DNA of 64,000 bases from NCBI RefSeq assembly GCF_002532045.1, contig NZ_NWTG01000016.1, forward strand, positions 1 through 64,000, written 5' to 3'. Below, in pieces: positions 53,095 through 62,251 of this stretch. The notes under the pieces are model-generated. The model had not been told where the DNA came from and did no database searches. It saw nothing but the letters and a program-made list of their open reading frames with translations. Positions within the stretch are counted from its first letter, which is position 1; the number at the start of each line of letters is the position of its first letter. A program made the translations under genes and the position numbers. Source of the stretch: Bradyrhizobium sp. C9 (GTDB taxonomy: Bacteria; Pseudomonadota; Alphaproteobacteria; Rhizobiales; Xanthobacteraceae).

Positions 53095-54318
53095 ATGACC
53101 GACCATTACGACGCCCTTGAAACGCGCGATCCGGCCCAGCGCGAGGCCGCCCTGTTCGCCCGGCTGCCGGACGTGCTGCGCAAGGCGATGGCGGCGCCCG
53201 CCTATGCCAATTTGCTGCGGGGCATCGATCCGGCCTCCATCAGCAGCCGCGAGGCGCTGGCGGGGCTGCCGGTGCTGCGCAAATCGGAGCTGCCGGCCTT
53301 GCACAAGGCCGCCCCGCCGTTCGGCGGCTTCGTGGCCGACAAGCCCGGCTCGTTCGCCCGTCTGTTCACCTCGCCCGGGCCGATCTTCGAGCCGGAGGGC
53401 CGCCAGGCCGACCCCTGGCGCGGCGCGCGGGCGCTGTTTGCGGCCGGCTTTCGCGAGGGCGACGTGGTGCTGAACACCTTCAGCTATCACCTGACGCCCG
53501 GCGGCTTCATCTTCGATGCCTCGGCGCGGGCGCTCGGCTGCGCGGTGATCCCGGCCGGCCCCGGCAACACTGAGCAGCAATTCGAGCTGATCGAGGCCTA
53601 TCGCCCGGTCGGCTACAGCGGCACGCCTGATTTCCTCAAAATCCTGCTCGACGCCGCCGTGACCGCCGGCCGCGACGTGTCCTCAATCAAGCGCGCCCTG
53701 GTCTCGGGCGCAGCATTTCCGAAATCGTTGCAGGAGGAGATGAAGGCCCGCGGCGTCGAAGCCTACCAGGCCTTCGGCACGGCCGATCTCGGCCTGATCG
53801 CCTTCGAGACGCCGGCGCGCGAGGGAATGACGGTCAATGAGGATTTGATCCTGGAGATCGTCAAGCTCGGCACCGGCGATCCCGTCGCGCCGGGCGACGT
53901 CGGCGAGATCGTGGTGACCTCGCTCGATACGCACCATCCCTGGATCCGCCTCGCGCTCGGCGACCTGACCGCCGCCCTGCCGGGCGCGAGCCCATGCGGA
54001 CGCACCAACATGCGCATCAAGGGCTGGATGGGCCGCGCCGACCAGACCACCAAGGTGAAGGGCATGTTCGTGCGCCCCGAGCAGATCGCGGAAATCAGCA
54101 AACGCCATCCCAAGCTCGGACGGCTGCGCCTCGTGGTCACGCGCCAAGGAGAGGCCGACGCGATGACATTGAAAGCGGAAACGGCGGCCGCGGACGAGGG
54201 GCTACAGGACGAGATCGCAGCCAGCCTCCGCGCTGTGACAAAGCTCGGCGGCAATGTCGAGTTCGTCGACCTGGGCGCACTACCAAACGATGGCAAGGTG
54301 ATTGCGGACGAGCGATGA
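53095..54318 (+). CDS. Phenylacetate-CoA ligase (PaaK)-like AMP-forming enzyme
   Basis: 407 residues, a little shorter than PaaK (about 430-440). The adenylate-forming fold is suggested by SYHLTPGGFIFDAS, YSGTPDFLKILLDAA, AFGTADLGLIAFET at the A5-like motif, and GWMGRADQTTKVKGMFVRPEQIAEI at the hinge. The characteristic PaaK P-loop SSGTTG is not present; the equivalent region reads FTSPGPIFEPEG, so activity is uncertain. It probably activates an aromatic or other carboxylate. AAGGA lies upstream of the ATG. No other paa genes are adjacent. Confidence 0.8.
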   Translation: MTDHYDALETRDPAQREAALFARLPDVLRKAMAAPAYANLLRGIDPASISSREALAGLPVLRKSELPALHKAAPPFGGFVADKPGSFARLFTSPGPIFEPEGRQADPWRGARALFAAGFREGDVVLNTFSYHLTPGGFIFDASARALGCAVIPAGPGNTEQQFELIEAYRPVGYSGTPDFLKILLDAAVTAGRDVSSIKRALVSGAAFPKSLQEEMKARGVEAYQAFGTADLGLIAFETPAREGMTVNEDLILEIVKLGTGDPVAPGDVGEIVVTSLDTHHPWIRLALGDLTAALPGASPCGRTNMRIKGWMGRADQTTKVKGMFVRPEQIAEISKRHPKLGRLRLVVTRQGEADAMTLKAETAAADEGLQDEIAASLRAVTKLGGNVEFVDLGALPNDGKVIADER

Positions 54319-54374
54319 GGTACGGTTTGGTGATGTGCTCACCCTTGACAAGCCACCAGTAGACCGGTGAACAA

Positions 54375-54399
54375 AGGCCGCAACGACCTATTGCGGCCT
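54375..54399 (+). promoter_or_regulatory. Perfect hairpin directly before the gmhB start codon
   Basis: AGGCCGCAA (54375-54383) and TTGCGGCCT (54391-54399) form a perfect 9-bp stem with a 7-nt loop, ending 2 nt before the ATG at 54402. There is no T-run, so it is unlikely to be a terminator. No Shine-Dalgarno is available outside the stem. A TTGACA lies at 54345-54350. Confidence 0.55.
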
Positions 54400-54401
54400 C
54401 C

Positions 54402-54920
54402 ATGACGACGACATTAACGCGCCCTGCTGTATTCTTCGATCGCGATGGCGTCCTTAATCACGACGCAGGCTACCTCTTCGAGGCGGCCAAATTCAGGTGG
54501 ATAGATGGCGCGCGCGAGGCGGTCAGGCTCGTGAACGAGGCGGGCTATTTCGCCTTCGTCGTGACTAACCAGTCTGGTGTTGCCCGCGGCTTCTATGAGG
54601 AGAGCGACGTAGATGCGCTCCACCGCTGGATGGCGGAGAATCTCGCTGCGGTGGGCGCGCATATCGATGCGTTCGAGTATTGCCCCGACCATCCCGAGGC
54701 GCCCATCGAGCGTTATCGTCGCGATAGCCACCGGCGCAAGCCCGGTCCAGGCATGATCACCGAGCTGATGGTGCGCTTTCCCGTCGCAGCCGACAGGAGC
54801 ATTCTAATCGGCGATCAGGAGCGTGACCTAGAGGCGGCGCGCGCCGCCGGCATCCGCGGGTTGCTGTTCCGGACAGGCAATCTCGAGACCTTCGTGCGCC
54901 AAGCGCTCAGCTTGCTTTGA
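54402..54920 (+). CDS. gmhB: D-glycero-beta-D-manno-heptose 1,7-bisphosphate 7-phosphatase
   Basis: 172-residue HAD phosphatase. It removes the C7 phosphate between the two HldE reactions. Motif I VFFDRDGVLNHDAGYL (Asp nucleophile and DxD), motif II VVTNQSGVARGFYEE, motif III RRKPGPGM, and IGDQERDLEAA. The zinc loop of the family normally has C-x-H and C-x-C. Here it reads CPDHP and DSHRRKP, so only the first Cys remains. It could be a HisB-type phosphatase, but the heptose genes in this window support GmhB. No Shine-Dalgarno; see the hairpin at 54375. Confidence 0.85.
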   Translation: MTTTLTRPAVFFDRDGVLNHDAGYLFEAAKFRWIDGAREAVRLVNEAGYFAFVVTNQSGVARGFYEESDVDALHRWMAENLAAVGAHIDAFEYCPDHPEAPIERYRRDSHRRKPGPGMITELMVRFPVAADRSILIGDQERDLEAARAAGIRGLLFRTGNLETFVRQALSLL

Positions 54921-55099
54921 ACGTGGGTGATCGAGCCGCGCTCAGCCTTAGAATGGTCATCAAGGACCGAAAACAACTTCGCAGTTTCGAGGCGACTGCC
55001 ACAGCTTGTACGTTTGCAGCAGCGTCGGACGCGGCACAAGAATCCCGAAACGTCCCGGCGTCGGCATGTAACATCCCTGCTCGGACGATCGGACCTCAT

Positions 55100-55789
55100 C
55101 GTCTCGCGCGAAACGAACGCGATAGGCTGAAACTGGTGACCAACATCGCAGGCAACGCCCCTCGCCCGCAAGCCTGCGAACGCATGCGTCGCTCGATCCG
55201 GTGCAGGCCACAGTTCGCTCCGTCGGTGAGCAGATCACTCTACACCTGGCGCGCACCATAGGCGCGGTCGCTGACCATGAAGCTGGCCATTTACCTTGCC
55301 ACCGAGCTCTTTTTCGCTGCGGGATCTCACGCTGGGCGAGCGATTCAGTCTGGCATGGAAGTCCGACCGCGACACCCCCACATTGCATAGCCATGCCACC
55401 GGCCAGATCGCCCGGTGCTTCGCGATGAAGAGGAACTTCATGTCGCTTCTTCGCGAAGTAGGTTGCGGCCTATTTAGGATGGTCCGCTCGGCCTTTAGCT
55501 TGGCGACCTCACGACGCTGTCGTTCGTTCGATCTCCTGTTGCTCCGGCTTCATCTGTCCATCCCAGGAAAGGCCTGCACCGGGTCGGAGCCGAACTCCTC
55601 ACCCATTTGCGCAGAACATTGTCGTGAACATCCAGATCACGGCCGGCAAGCGTCTCCGACACCCCACGTTCCCTGACCAGCTTGACCGCCCCGAGCTTGA
55701 ACTCGCGACTGAACTTCCGTCTCTTCATCGCCCACCTCCGGCTTCATGAAACAACCAATCTCGGTGTCCATCAAACCGGCAGCAGCTCA
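55100..55789 (-). pseudogene. Decayed IS3-family element (orfA and orfB remnants)
   Basis: Minus strand. OrfA starts MKRRKFSREFKLGAVKLVRE (55728) with an HTH_Tnp_1 domain (VHDNVLRKWVR) and then frameshifts. An orfB start, MKFLFIAKHRAIWPVAWLC at 55441, continues in broken frames through GVSRSDFHARLNRSPSVRSR before becoming unrecognisable by about 55100. Ahead of orfA, TGAGCTGCTGCCGGTTTGAT at 55789-55770 resembles the terminal repeat of ISs of this group. The catalytic DDE region is missing, so it is inactive. The 54921-56111 gap contains nothing else that I can support as a gene. Confidence 0.72.
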
Positions 55790-56111
55790 CTCCGCTCAGC
55801 CTTCCATATAAGGCGAAACCACTTTTCGGAGATCAAGCCACCAACCTGACCTTCTCTCCTATTGCAGCGAGAGCACGAATCAAAAAAATATATCAAGAAC
55901 AAAGACTTAAATACGCTTCAGCTGTGATTTGATCCCAACCTCCGTCGAAGCTCGGCCATTGACAAAGGCGCAAGCGTACTGTCAGTGCGCACCCTGCGAC
56001 CAGGAGAATGCGTACGCCTTAACAGGATGCGAACCAAAGGTGGCACGATGGGCAGCTTCCTGGAATGCGCTGTCATATGCAGCGACGTTTTTGCCGGAGG
56101 ACGAAGGAAGC

Positions 56112-56987
56112 ATGACGACAACATCACCCAAACGGGTCATGGTGCTCGGTGTCTCGGGTATGCTCGGCAACACCGTGTTTCGTTATCTGGCCAGTAGGCC
56201 CATGGAGTTCCACGTGACTGGGACCGCGCGCTCGGCCGCGACACGCCGTTTCTTTGTCCCGGAATTGCATGAGAGTATCCTACCGGGCGTGGACGTGGAG
56301 AACGTCGATAGCTTGCTTTCGGCTTTTTCCACTGCTCGGCCCGACGCCGTGATCAATTGCATTGGCCTCGTCAAGCAGTTGGCGCAGGCCAATAACCCAC
56401 TGGTGGCCCTACCGATAAATGCGGAACTGCCGCATCGGCTCGCCCATATTTGCGGAGTCGCCAAGGCGAGATTGGTCCACATCAGTACCGATTGTGTCTA
56501 CTCAGGAGCCAAAGGTCTCTATCGCGAGGAAGAATTGTCGGATGCCAAGGATCTCTATGGCCGCAGCAAATATCTGGGCGAGGTTGATTACCCGCATGCG
56601 GTAACGCTGCGTACGTCGATCATTGGACATGAACTCGACAGCGCGCATGCTCTGATTGGTTGGTTTCTGTCCCAAGAGGGTAGCGTGAAAGGATTCACCA
56701 GGGCTATCTTCTCGGGACTGCCGACCGTCGAGCTGGCGCGTGTCATCGGTGACTACGTGTTACCGCGGCCAGAACTGCGCGGGGTCTATCATGTTTCCGC
56801 CGAACCCATTGCCAAATTCGATCTGCTTCGACTTGTGGCTGATATCTATCGCAAGAGGATCGAGATTGTTCCTGACGATAGCCTTGTGATCGACCGCTCG
56901 CTTGACTCGAATCGGTTTCGCACGGCAACCGGTTACTCTCCTCCTACATGGCAGGAGTTGATCGAAACAATGGCGAAGTTTGGCTAA
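56112..56987 (+). CDS. RmlD-like SDR, sugar-nucleotide reductase
   Basis: 291 residues from the ATG at 56112, with AAGGAAG upstream; the 61 upstream codons of the frame lack any fold. Rossmann motif VLGVSGMLGNTVFRYL near the N-terminus, INCIGLVKQL, catalytic HISTDCVYSG and YGRSKYLGEV with Tyr/Lys. It matches the RmlD/FnlB group (4-keto reductase, sometimes acting on UDP-sugars). With the WbpM- and WbpV-type genes nearby, it probably works in 6-deoxy-HexNAc synthesis. Precise substrate unknown. Confidence 0.82.
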   Translation: MTTTSPKRVMVLGVSGMLGNTVFRYLASRPMEFHVTGTARSAATRRFFVPELHESILPGVDVENVDSLLSAFSTARPDAVINCIGLVKQLAQANNPLVALPINAELPHRLAHICGVAKARLVHISTDCVYSGAKGLYREEELSDAKDLYGRSKYLGEVDYPHAVTLRTSIIGHELDSAHALIGWFLSQEGSVKGFTRAIFSGLPTVELARVIGDYVLPRPELRGVYHVSAEPIAKFDLLRLVADIYRKRIEIVPDDSLVIDRSLDSNRFRTATGYSPPTWQELIETMAKFG

Positions 56988-57023
56988 CGATTAAATCCCT
57001 CTCAAAACAATAAGCGGACGACA

Positions 57024-57953
57024 GTGAACATCCTGATTACCGGAGCAACAGGATTTGTCGGTCTCCCCTTGCTTGGGGCACTAGGGTTACGCGGATACAG
57101 GACGATTCCGGTTGTCAGGCGCAGTGTCGGACTTTCTGACGAAATGCTCGTTCCCGAAATCAGTGCACAAACCGACTTCCAGGGCGCCCTATCGGGCTGT
57201 AACACCGTCGTCCACCTCGCCGCGCGCGTCCATGTGATGCGTGATCAAATTGCGGACCCCCTCTCCGAATTTCGCCGTGTGAACGTAGAGGGAACCCTCA
57301 ATCTGGCGCGACAGGCAGTCGCTGCGGGTGTCCGGCGCTTTGTGTTCGTGAGCTCGATCAAAGTGAACGGCGAGTCCGGATCTCAGCGGGAAGATGCCAC
57401 CCCTGCGCCGAAAGATCCTTACGGCATCTCCAAAATGGAGGCTGAACAGGGCTTGATGACCATTGCCCGCGAGACCACCATGGAGGTGGTGATCATCCGT
57501 CCGCCCTTGGTCTACGGCCCTGGTGTTAAGGGCAATTTTGCCACCATGGTGAAGTGGGTTCAGAAGGGGATACCGCTGCCCTTGGGCGCAGTCAATAACC
57601 GGCGTTCCCTTTTGGCGCTGGATAATCTGATCGATTTCATTGCGTTGTGTGTGGACCGCGATCGTTCGCCACGCGGCGCCAACGAAGTATTTCTCATATC
57701 GGATGGCGACGACGTATCCACTGCAGATTTATTGAGGCGTGTGGCCAAGGCCTATGACGTGAAGGCTCGATTGATGCCTATACCAGCCGGGTGGCTGAAG
57801 CTCGTCGCGCACATGGCGGGCAAGACTGAAGCCGCGGACAGGTTGTTGGGGTCGTTGGTGGTGGACAGTGTCAAAGCTCGTGAACTCTTGGGCTGGCAGC
57901 CCGTGGTGTCGATGGATAATCAATTGCAGAAGATGGCCCTTCTTGAGGTTTGA
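57024..57953 (+). CDS. NAD-dependent epimerase/dehydratase, WbpV/WreQ-like (UDP-QuiNAc 4-reductase candidate)
   Basis: 309 residues. ITGATGFVGLPLLGAL at residues 4-19, VVHLAARVHVM, catalytic FVSSIKVNGE and YGISKMEAE. The VHLAARVHVM and PPLVYGPGVKGNF stretches are typical of WbpV and the rhizobial QuiNAc reductase that I recall as WreQ. With the WbpM-like dehydratase at 58903, the pair would give UDP-N-acetyl-quinovosamine. The start lies 36 nt after the previous gene. The initiating transferase expected next is absent; degraded DNA follows. Confidence 0.82.
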   Translation: MNILITGATGFVGLPLLGALGLRGYRTIPVVRRSVGLSDEMLVPEISAQTDFQGALSGCNTVVHLAARVHVMRDQIADPLSEFRRVNVEGTLNLARQAVAAGVRRFVFVSSIKVNGESGSQREDATPAPKDPYGISKMEAEQGLMTIARETTMEVVIIRPPLVYGPGVKGNFATMVKWVQKGIPLPLGAVNNRRSLLALDNLIDFIALCVDRDRSPRGANEVFLISDGDDVSTADLLRRVAKAYDVKARLMPIPAGWLKLVAHMAGKTEAADRLLGSLVVDSVKARELLGWQPVVSMDNQLQKMALLEV

Positions 57954-58019
57954 CTTGTTCTTGGCATTGTTCGGCTTCACCGTTGGTCCGCCATTGTTGC
58001 TGACTTTTCTGGTCAGGGC

Positions 58020-58800
58020 TATTTGGACGCGGGTTTTCCCCCTTCCTGAGTCGTTCGTTTGTAAGTGCCTGGTCGCGTCTCCATCGATAGCGCGTTTTGC
58101 AAAGTCGCGATGGCATACGGCATGTGCATGAGCGCTCACTTCAAATCCTACGTTGCAGGCGAAAAATCGTCCAAGGCCCAATTTGGCGCTACTGGTCCGC
58201 CGGCGTGCTCGTCACGTGGGCGTTGAAGCTTCATGGTCAATGTGGCAGTCGTGATGGTGTCGCGCACCGTGCTCATCACCGCGGCCATCGTGCTTATCAT
58301 GTTCGTACTGCTTCATTTGAGGTGGCGCAGCATCGCCGTTCTGATCGCCGGGGCAGCTATCGTCTGGCAGGCTCGCCGCATTTGCGCAAGACCGCGCCTT
58401 TACGAGGGACAGCACAGCCTACAAGGAGAGGCGAGCCGCCTTCGCGGGCTGCGACTCGAATTCGGGCGCAAGAACCTCAGGTTTTCGCCAAGGCTCCGGG
58501 GCACGACACGGTCTCAATGCTAATCGAAAAAATTAGGACCGGAAGCGGATATCAGGCCTCGGCTGAGGTGATCAGCCCCCATAGTCAGACGCTGAGCGTT
58601 GCGGTCCAATGGGGCATCATCATTCTCCAGGCGCGGCTTCATCTCCTGGGCTGGCCACTGGATCGAGCTGCTGGTCGTAGTGCAGGAACGTCGTCACCTC
58701 CCTGTTCAACTCCCATCTGTTCGACTGTTACGAGGGCTGGATCGGCGCCAGAGCAGCCGGCTGCATCGTGATCCAGGCACAACAGGCGGACATGAAGATG
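58020..58800 (+). pseudogene. Decayed O-antigen ligase (waaL paralogue)
   Basis: Fragments in shifted frames align in order to the intact WaaL at 74-1345: AFCKVAMAYG at about 58090, VVMVSRTVLI (58255 on; intact VVVSRTALV), LLHLRWRSI, GLRLEFGRKN (intact GLRLEFWKKS), then in another frame ASAEVISPHSQTLSVAVQWG (intact ASGEVIGNPHNQTLNVAVQWG) and finally SLFNSHLFDCYEGW (intact SLFNSHIFDFHEGW) at about 58702. At least two frameshifts and stops break it. The ligase His motif is still readable. The first part, 57954-58020, is not identifiable. Confidence 0.75.
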
Positions 58801-58902
58801 AGGGAAGCCGGTTCCCGAGCGGCCGCGTGGCTGGTAAGTCTGCCTGAGATGGGCTATCAGCCCGGTAAGGTTGCAACTAACTGGATCTCCATCGGCCGGC
58901 GG

Positions 58903-60816
58903 ATGACGCGTTTTTCGCATCTCACCTTACGCAATTTCCTGATTGCGCTCCACGACCTGCTCGCGACCACAGGGGCGTTGTTCGTCGCCTTCTACATTCG
59001 CTTTGAGGGCGGCGAGGGTTTCTTCGACCGTCTGCCGCTTCTGTTCCAGCTTCTGCCTTACTTCCTCGCCTTCAGCGTAGTCGTATTCTTCGTCTTCAAC
59101 CTGACCACGACGAAGTGGCGCTTCATCTCGCTTCCTGACGCGCTGAATATCATCCGCGTCTCGACCATTCTGACGGTTGCCCTGCTCGTACTCGACTACG
59201 TTTTCGTCGCTCCCAACGTCCGCGGCGCCTTCTTTCTCGGCAAGGTGACCATCGTTCTCTATTGGTTCTTCGAGATTGCCTTCCTCAGCGCGGCGCGCAT
59301 GGCCTACCGCTATTTCCGCTATACGCGGGTCCGTCGTCACGCGAGGAATGAGGACGCCGCACCCACGCTGCTGATCGGCCGGGCCGCGGATGCCGAGGTG
59401 CTGTTGCGCGGCATCGAAAGCGGGGCGATCAAGCGCATCTGGCCGGTCGGCGTGGTGTCGCCTTCGGCCTCCGATCTCGGACAGTTCATCCGTAACCTGC
59501 CAGTGCTGGGCGGCATCGACGATGTCGAAGATGTCATTGCCGATTTCTCCAGACGCAACAAGGCGATCGCGCGGCTCATCATGACGCCGTCGGCATTCGA
59601 GCCGGAAGCCCATCCGGAATCCATCCTGATGCGGGCGCGCAAGCTCGGCGTGATCGTAAACCGCATGCCGTCACTGGAGAGCGGCGATACACCGCGGCTC
59701 ACGGCCGTTGCGGTCGAAGACCTGTTGCTACGGCCGAGCGAGAAGATCGACTACGCGCGACTTGAAGCCCTGATCAAGGACAAGGCTGTGATCGTCACTG
59801 GCGGTGGTGGCTCGATCGGTTCTGAAATCTGCGAGCGTGTGGTCGCCTTCGGCGCCGCGCGCCTTCTGATTGTGGAGAATTCCGAGCCAGCGCTTTATGC
59901 GGTCACGGAAGTGCTCGCCGCGCACGGCTCGACCGCTAAAGTCGAGGGGCGGATCGCCGACATTCGGGACCGCGAGCGCATTACGCGCCTGATGACCGAG
60001 TTCAAGCCAAACATCGTGTTCCATGCCGCTGCGCTCAAGCATGTGCCGATCCTCGAGCGCGACTGGAGCGAAGGGGTCAAGACCAACATCTTCGGCTCGA
60101 TCAACGTTGCCGACGCCGCGCTTGCCGCCGGAGCCGAAGCCATGGTCATGATCTCGACCGACAAGGCGATCGAGCCGGTGTCAATGCTCGGCCTGACCAA
60201 ACGCTTCGCCGAGATGTACTGCCAAGCTCTTGACCATGATCTTTCGGCAAGGAGCGGCAGCGCCAAGCGACCAATGCGGCTGATCTCGGTCCGGTTCGGC
60301 AACGTTCTGGCGTCGAACGGCTCCGTCGTGCCGAAGTTCAAGGCGCAGATCGAGGCTGGAGGTCCCGTGACAGTAACGCATCCCGACATGGTCCGTTACT
60401 TCATGACCATCCGCGAGGCCTGCGACCTCGTCATCACGGCGGCCACGCACGCGCTCGGAGCCGTACGATCGGACGTTTCCGTCTATGTACTCAACATGGG
60501 CCAGCCGGTGAAGATCGTTGATCTCGCCGAACGCATGATCCGCCTCTCGGGCCTTCAACCCGGATACGACATCGAGATCGCATTCACGGGCATGCGGCCG
60601 GGTGAGCGCCTGCACGAGATCCTGTTTGCATCCGAGGAGCCGACCCGCGAGATCGGCGTTGCCGGCATCATGGCCGCGCAGCCGAACCAACCGCCGATGC
60701 AGACGCTGCGCAAGTGGATCACGACGCTGGAGCAGGCGATTGCGTGCGATGATCGCGCCACCATCAAGACCGTCCTAAAGGATGCGATTCCTGAATTCGG
60801 GTCGACCGCGGCCTGA
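58903..60816 (+). CDS. WbpM/CapD-type membrane nucleoside-diphosphate-sugar 4,6-dehydratase
   Basis: 637 residues. Four membrane helices (about 10-120) precede a CoA-binding-like region (about 140-280) and an extended SDR domain. The cofactor motif is VIVTGGGGSIGSEICERV (about 295-312), FHAAALKHVPILE is typical, and the catalytic triad is in ISTDKAIEPVSMLGLTKRFAE, where Met replaces the usual Tyr as in WbpM/CapD. It makes the 4-keto-6-deoxy intermediate from UDP-GlcNAc. I took the ATG at 58903 (MTRFSHLTLRNFLI). It is followed after 2 nt by a glycosyltransferase. Confidence 0.9.
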   Translation: MTRFSHLTLRNFLIALHDLLATTGALFVAFYIRFEGGEGFFDRLPLLFQLLPYFLAFSVVVFFVFNLTTTKWRFISLPDALNIIRVSTILTVALLVLDYVFVAPNVRGAFFLGKVTIVLYWFFEIAFLSAARMAYRYFRYTRVRRHARNEDAAPTLLIGRAADAEVLLRGIESGAIKRIWPVGVVSPSASDLGQFIRNLPVLGGIDDVEDVIADFSRRNKAIARLIMTPSAFEPEAHPESILMRARKLGVIVNRMPSLESGDTPRLTAVAVEDLLLRPSEKIDYARLEALIKDKAVIVTGGGGSIGSEICERVVAFGAARLLIVENSEPALYAVTEVLAAHGSTAKVEGRIADIRDRERITRLMTEFKPNIVFHAAALKHVPILERDWSEGVKTNIFGSINVADAALAAGAEAMVMISTDKAIEPVSMLGLTKRFAEMYCQALDHDLSARSGSAKRPMRLISVRFGNVLASNGSVVPKFKAQIEAGGPVTVTHPDMVRYFMTIREACDLVITAATHALGAVRSDVSVYVLNMGQPVKIVDLAERMIRLSGLQPGYDIEIAFTGMRPGERLHEILFASEEPTREIGVAGIMAAQPNQPPMQTLRKWITTLEQAIACDDRATIKTVLKDAIPEFGSTAA

Positions 60817-60818
60817 CC

Positions 60819-62039
60819 ATGCAGTCCCAGAGCAAGATCGTCGTCGCGAGCCAGCACTATCCACCGGATCCGAGCACTACGGCAACGATCATGGCCGAAA
60901 TCGCCTGCCGTCTGGCCACAAGCTACGAGGTCGTCGTGCTCTCCGGTTCGCCCGGCGCGTTGCCGGCGGCGCAGACCGGCTCGGGCAGGCCGCGCGTTGT
61001 TGCGATCAAGAACCGGATGGCGGGGAAGGCGGCGCTCGTGCGGCGCGGCGCCTCCGAACTCCTGTTCGCAGCGCGCACGTTCCTTGCCTTGATCAGGAGG
61101 CTGAGGCGAGGCGATGTCGTGCTCACCGTCACCGCACCGTTCATGCTGCCCTACGCGGTCGCGGCAGCGGCAAGGCTGAAGGGCGCGCGCTCGGCACTGA
61201 TCATGCACGATCTCTTTCCCGAAGTACTGGTGATGGCGGGCATGCTGAAATCCGGCTCAGTCGTCACGCTGATGATGCACGCCGCCAACAGCCTGATGTT
61301 TCGAGCGCTCAATGCCGTCATCACCATCGGCCGCGATGCGGAAGGGCCGCTGCTGAGCTATTCCGGGATGACGCGGAACAAGATCCGCTTCATCCCGAAC
61401 TGGGCGACACTCGTGCCCGGCCTGCGTCCCCTGTCTCAGGACAATACGTTCCGCAAGGCGCTCGGCGCGCGTTTCGTCGTCGGTCTGTCGGGAAATCTCG
61501 GCTTCACCCACGATCCGGACATCGTGTTCGAGGCAGCACGCCTGCTCAAGGACGAGGCAGACATCCATTTCCTACTCTCCGGCTGGGGAGTCGGCTTCGA
61601 ACGGCTCAAGCAATTGCAGGCGGCCGAGAATCTCACTAATGTCTCGTTCGTTGCTCGCGTCGAGGATCCCGAGCTCGAAGCGTTTCTGGCCTCCGCCAAT
61701 CTCTGGATCATTCCATATCGGAAGGATGTTGCGGGTGTTTCGGTACCGAGCCGCTTCTACAACCTGCTGGCGATCGGCCGTCCCGTGGTGCTGGTCTCCG
61801 AACCCGAGGCCGAAGCCGCGTTGACGGTGGTGGAGAGCGAGCTGGGTTGGGTCGTCACGCCAGGCCGCGCCGATCTGCTCGCCGAGGCAATCCGTGCAGC
61901 ATCTCGCTCCGACGTTACCGCCATGGCCGAGCGCGCGGTGAAGGCGGCATCGCGATTCGACCGGACCGAGGCGATGAAAGCCTATGCCGGTCTAATTGAT
62001 GAATTGCTGCGCAGCCCCAAATTGGCGGAGCGGCGATAA
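60819..62039 (+). CDS. Family 4 glycosyltransferase, WbuB-like
   Basis: 406 residues. It opens IVVASQHYPPDPSTTATIMAEIA, matching WbuB-type enzymes with the YPPD motif, includes LIMHDLFPEVLVMAG, and the donor half has GLSGNLGFTHDPDIVFEAA, LLSGWGVGFERL and VPSRFYNLLAIGRPVV. Enzymes of this type transfer L-FucNAc or related HexNAc residues to O-antigen intermediates, consistent with its place right behind the WbpM-type gene. It begins 2 nt after that stop. Cytoplasmic, peripheral. Confidence 0.87.
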   Translation: MQSQSKIVVASQHYPPDPSTTATIMAEIACRLATSYEVVVLSGSPGALPAAQTGSGRPRVVAIKNRMAGKAALVRRGASELLFAARTFLALIRRLRRGDVVLTVTAPFMLPYAVAAAARLKGARSALIMHDLFPEVLVMAGMLKSGSVVTLMMHAANSLMFRALNAVITIGRDAEGPLLSYSGMTRNKIRFIPNWATLVPGLRPLSQDNTFRKALGARFVVGLSGNLGFTHDPDIVFEAARLLKDEADIHFLLSGWGVGFERLKQLQAAENLTNVSFVARVEDPELEAFLASANLWIIPYRKDVAGVSVPSRFYNLLAIGRPVVLVSEPEAEAALTVVESELGWVVTPGRADLLAEAIRAASRSDVTAMAERAVKAASRFDRTEAMKAYAGLIDELLRSPKLAERR

Positions 62040-62251
62040 GCGAGCGTAGACCGGTCGAGCCAGTGACGAGAGCGAGTGGCTTTGTCGGTCGCCGTGTCGA
62101 ACCCGCACTGGCGCGCGAGATATTGTCGGTTCGACGCGGTTAGTAGCCCGGACGCGTAGACGACGAGGTCGTGATCGAAGCGATCGATCGGTCCCGATAC
62201 TGACTTGCAAGGCGTGCTCGAAAAGTAAGACCCTCCGTCTCTGCCGACGAG

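Noticed and set aside
54921..55099. Possible gene or extension of the IS3 orfB
   Set aside because: Open frames here show no similarity that I recognise to orfB or to another family, and they lack starts; left as unassigned DNA.
57954..58020. Start of an initiating glycosyltransferase (WecA/WbpL) after the WbpV-like gene
   Set aside because: The short hydrophobic stretch (LFLALFGFTVGPPLLLTFLV) is compatible with several membrane proteins, including the decayed ligase; no WecA motif follows.
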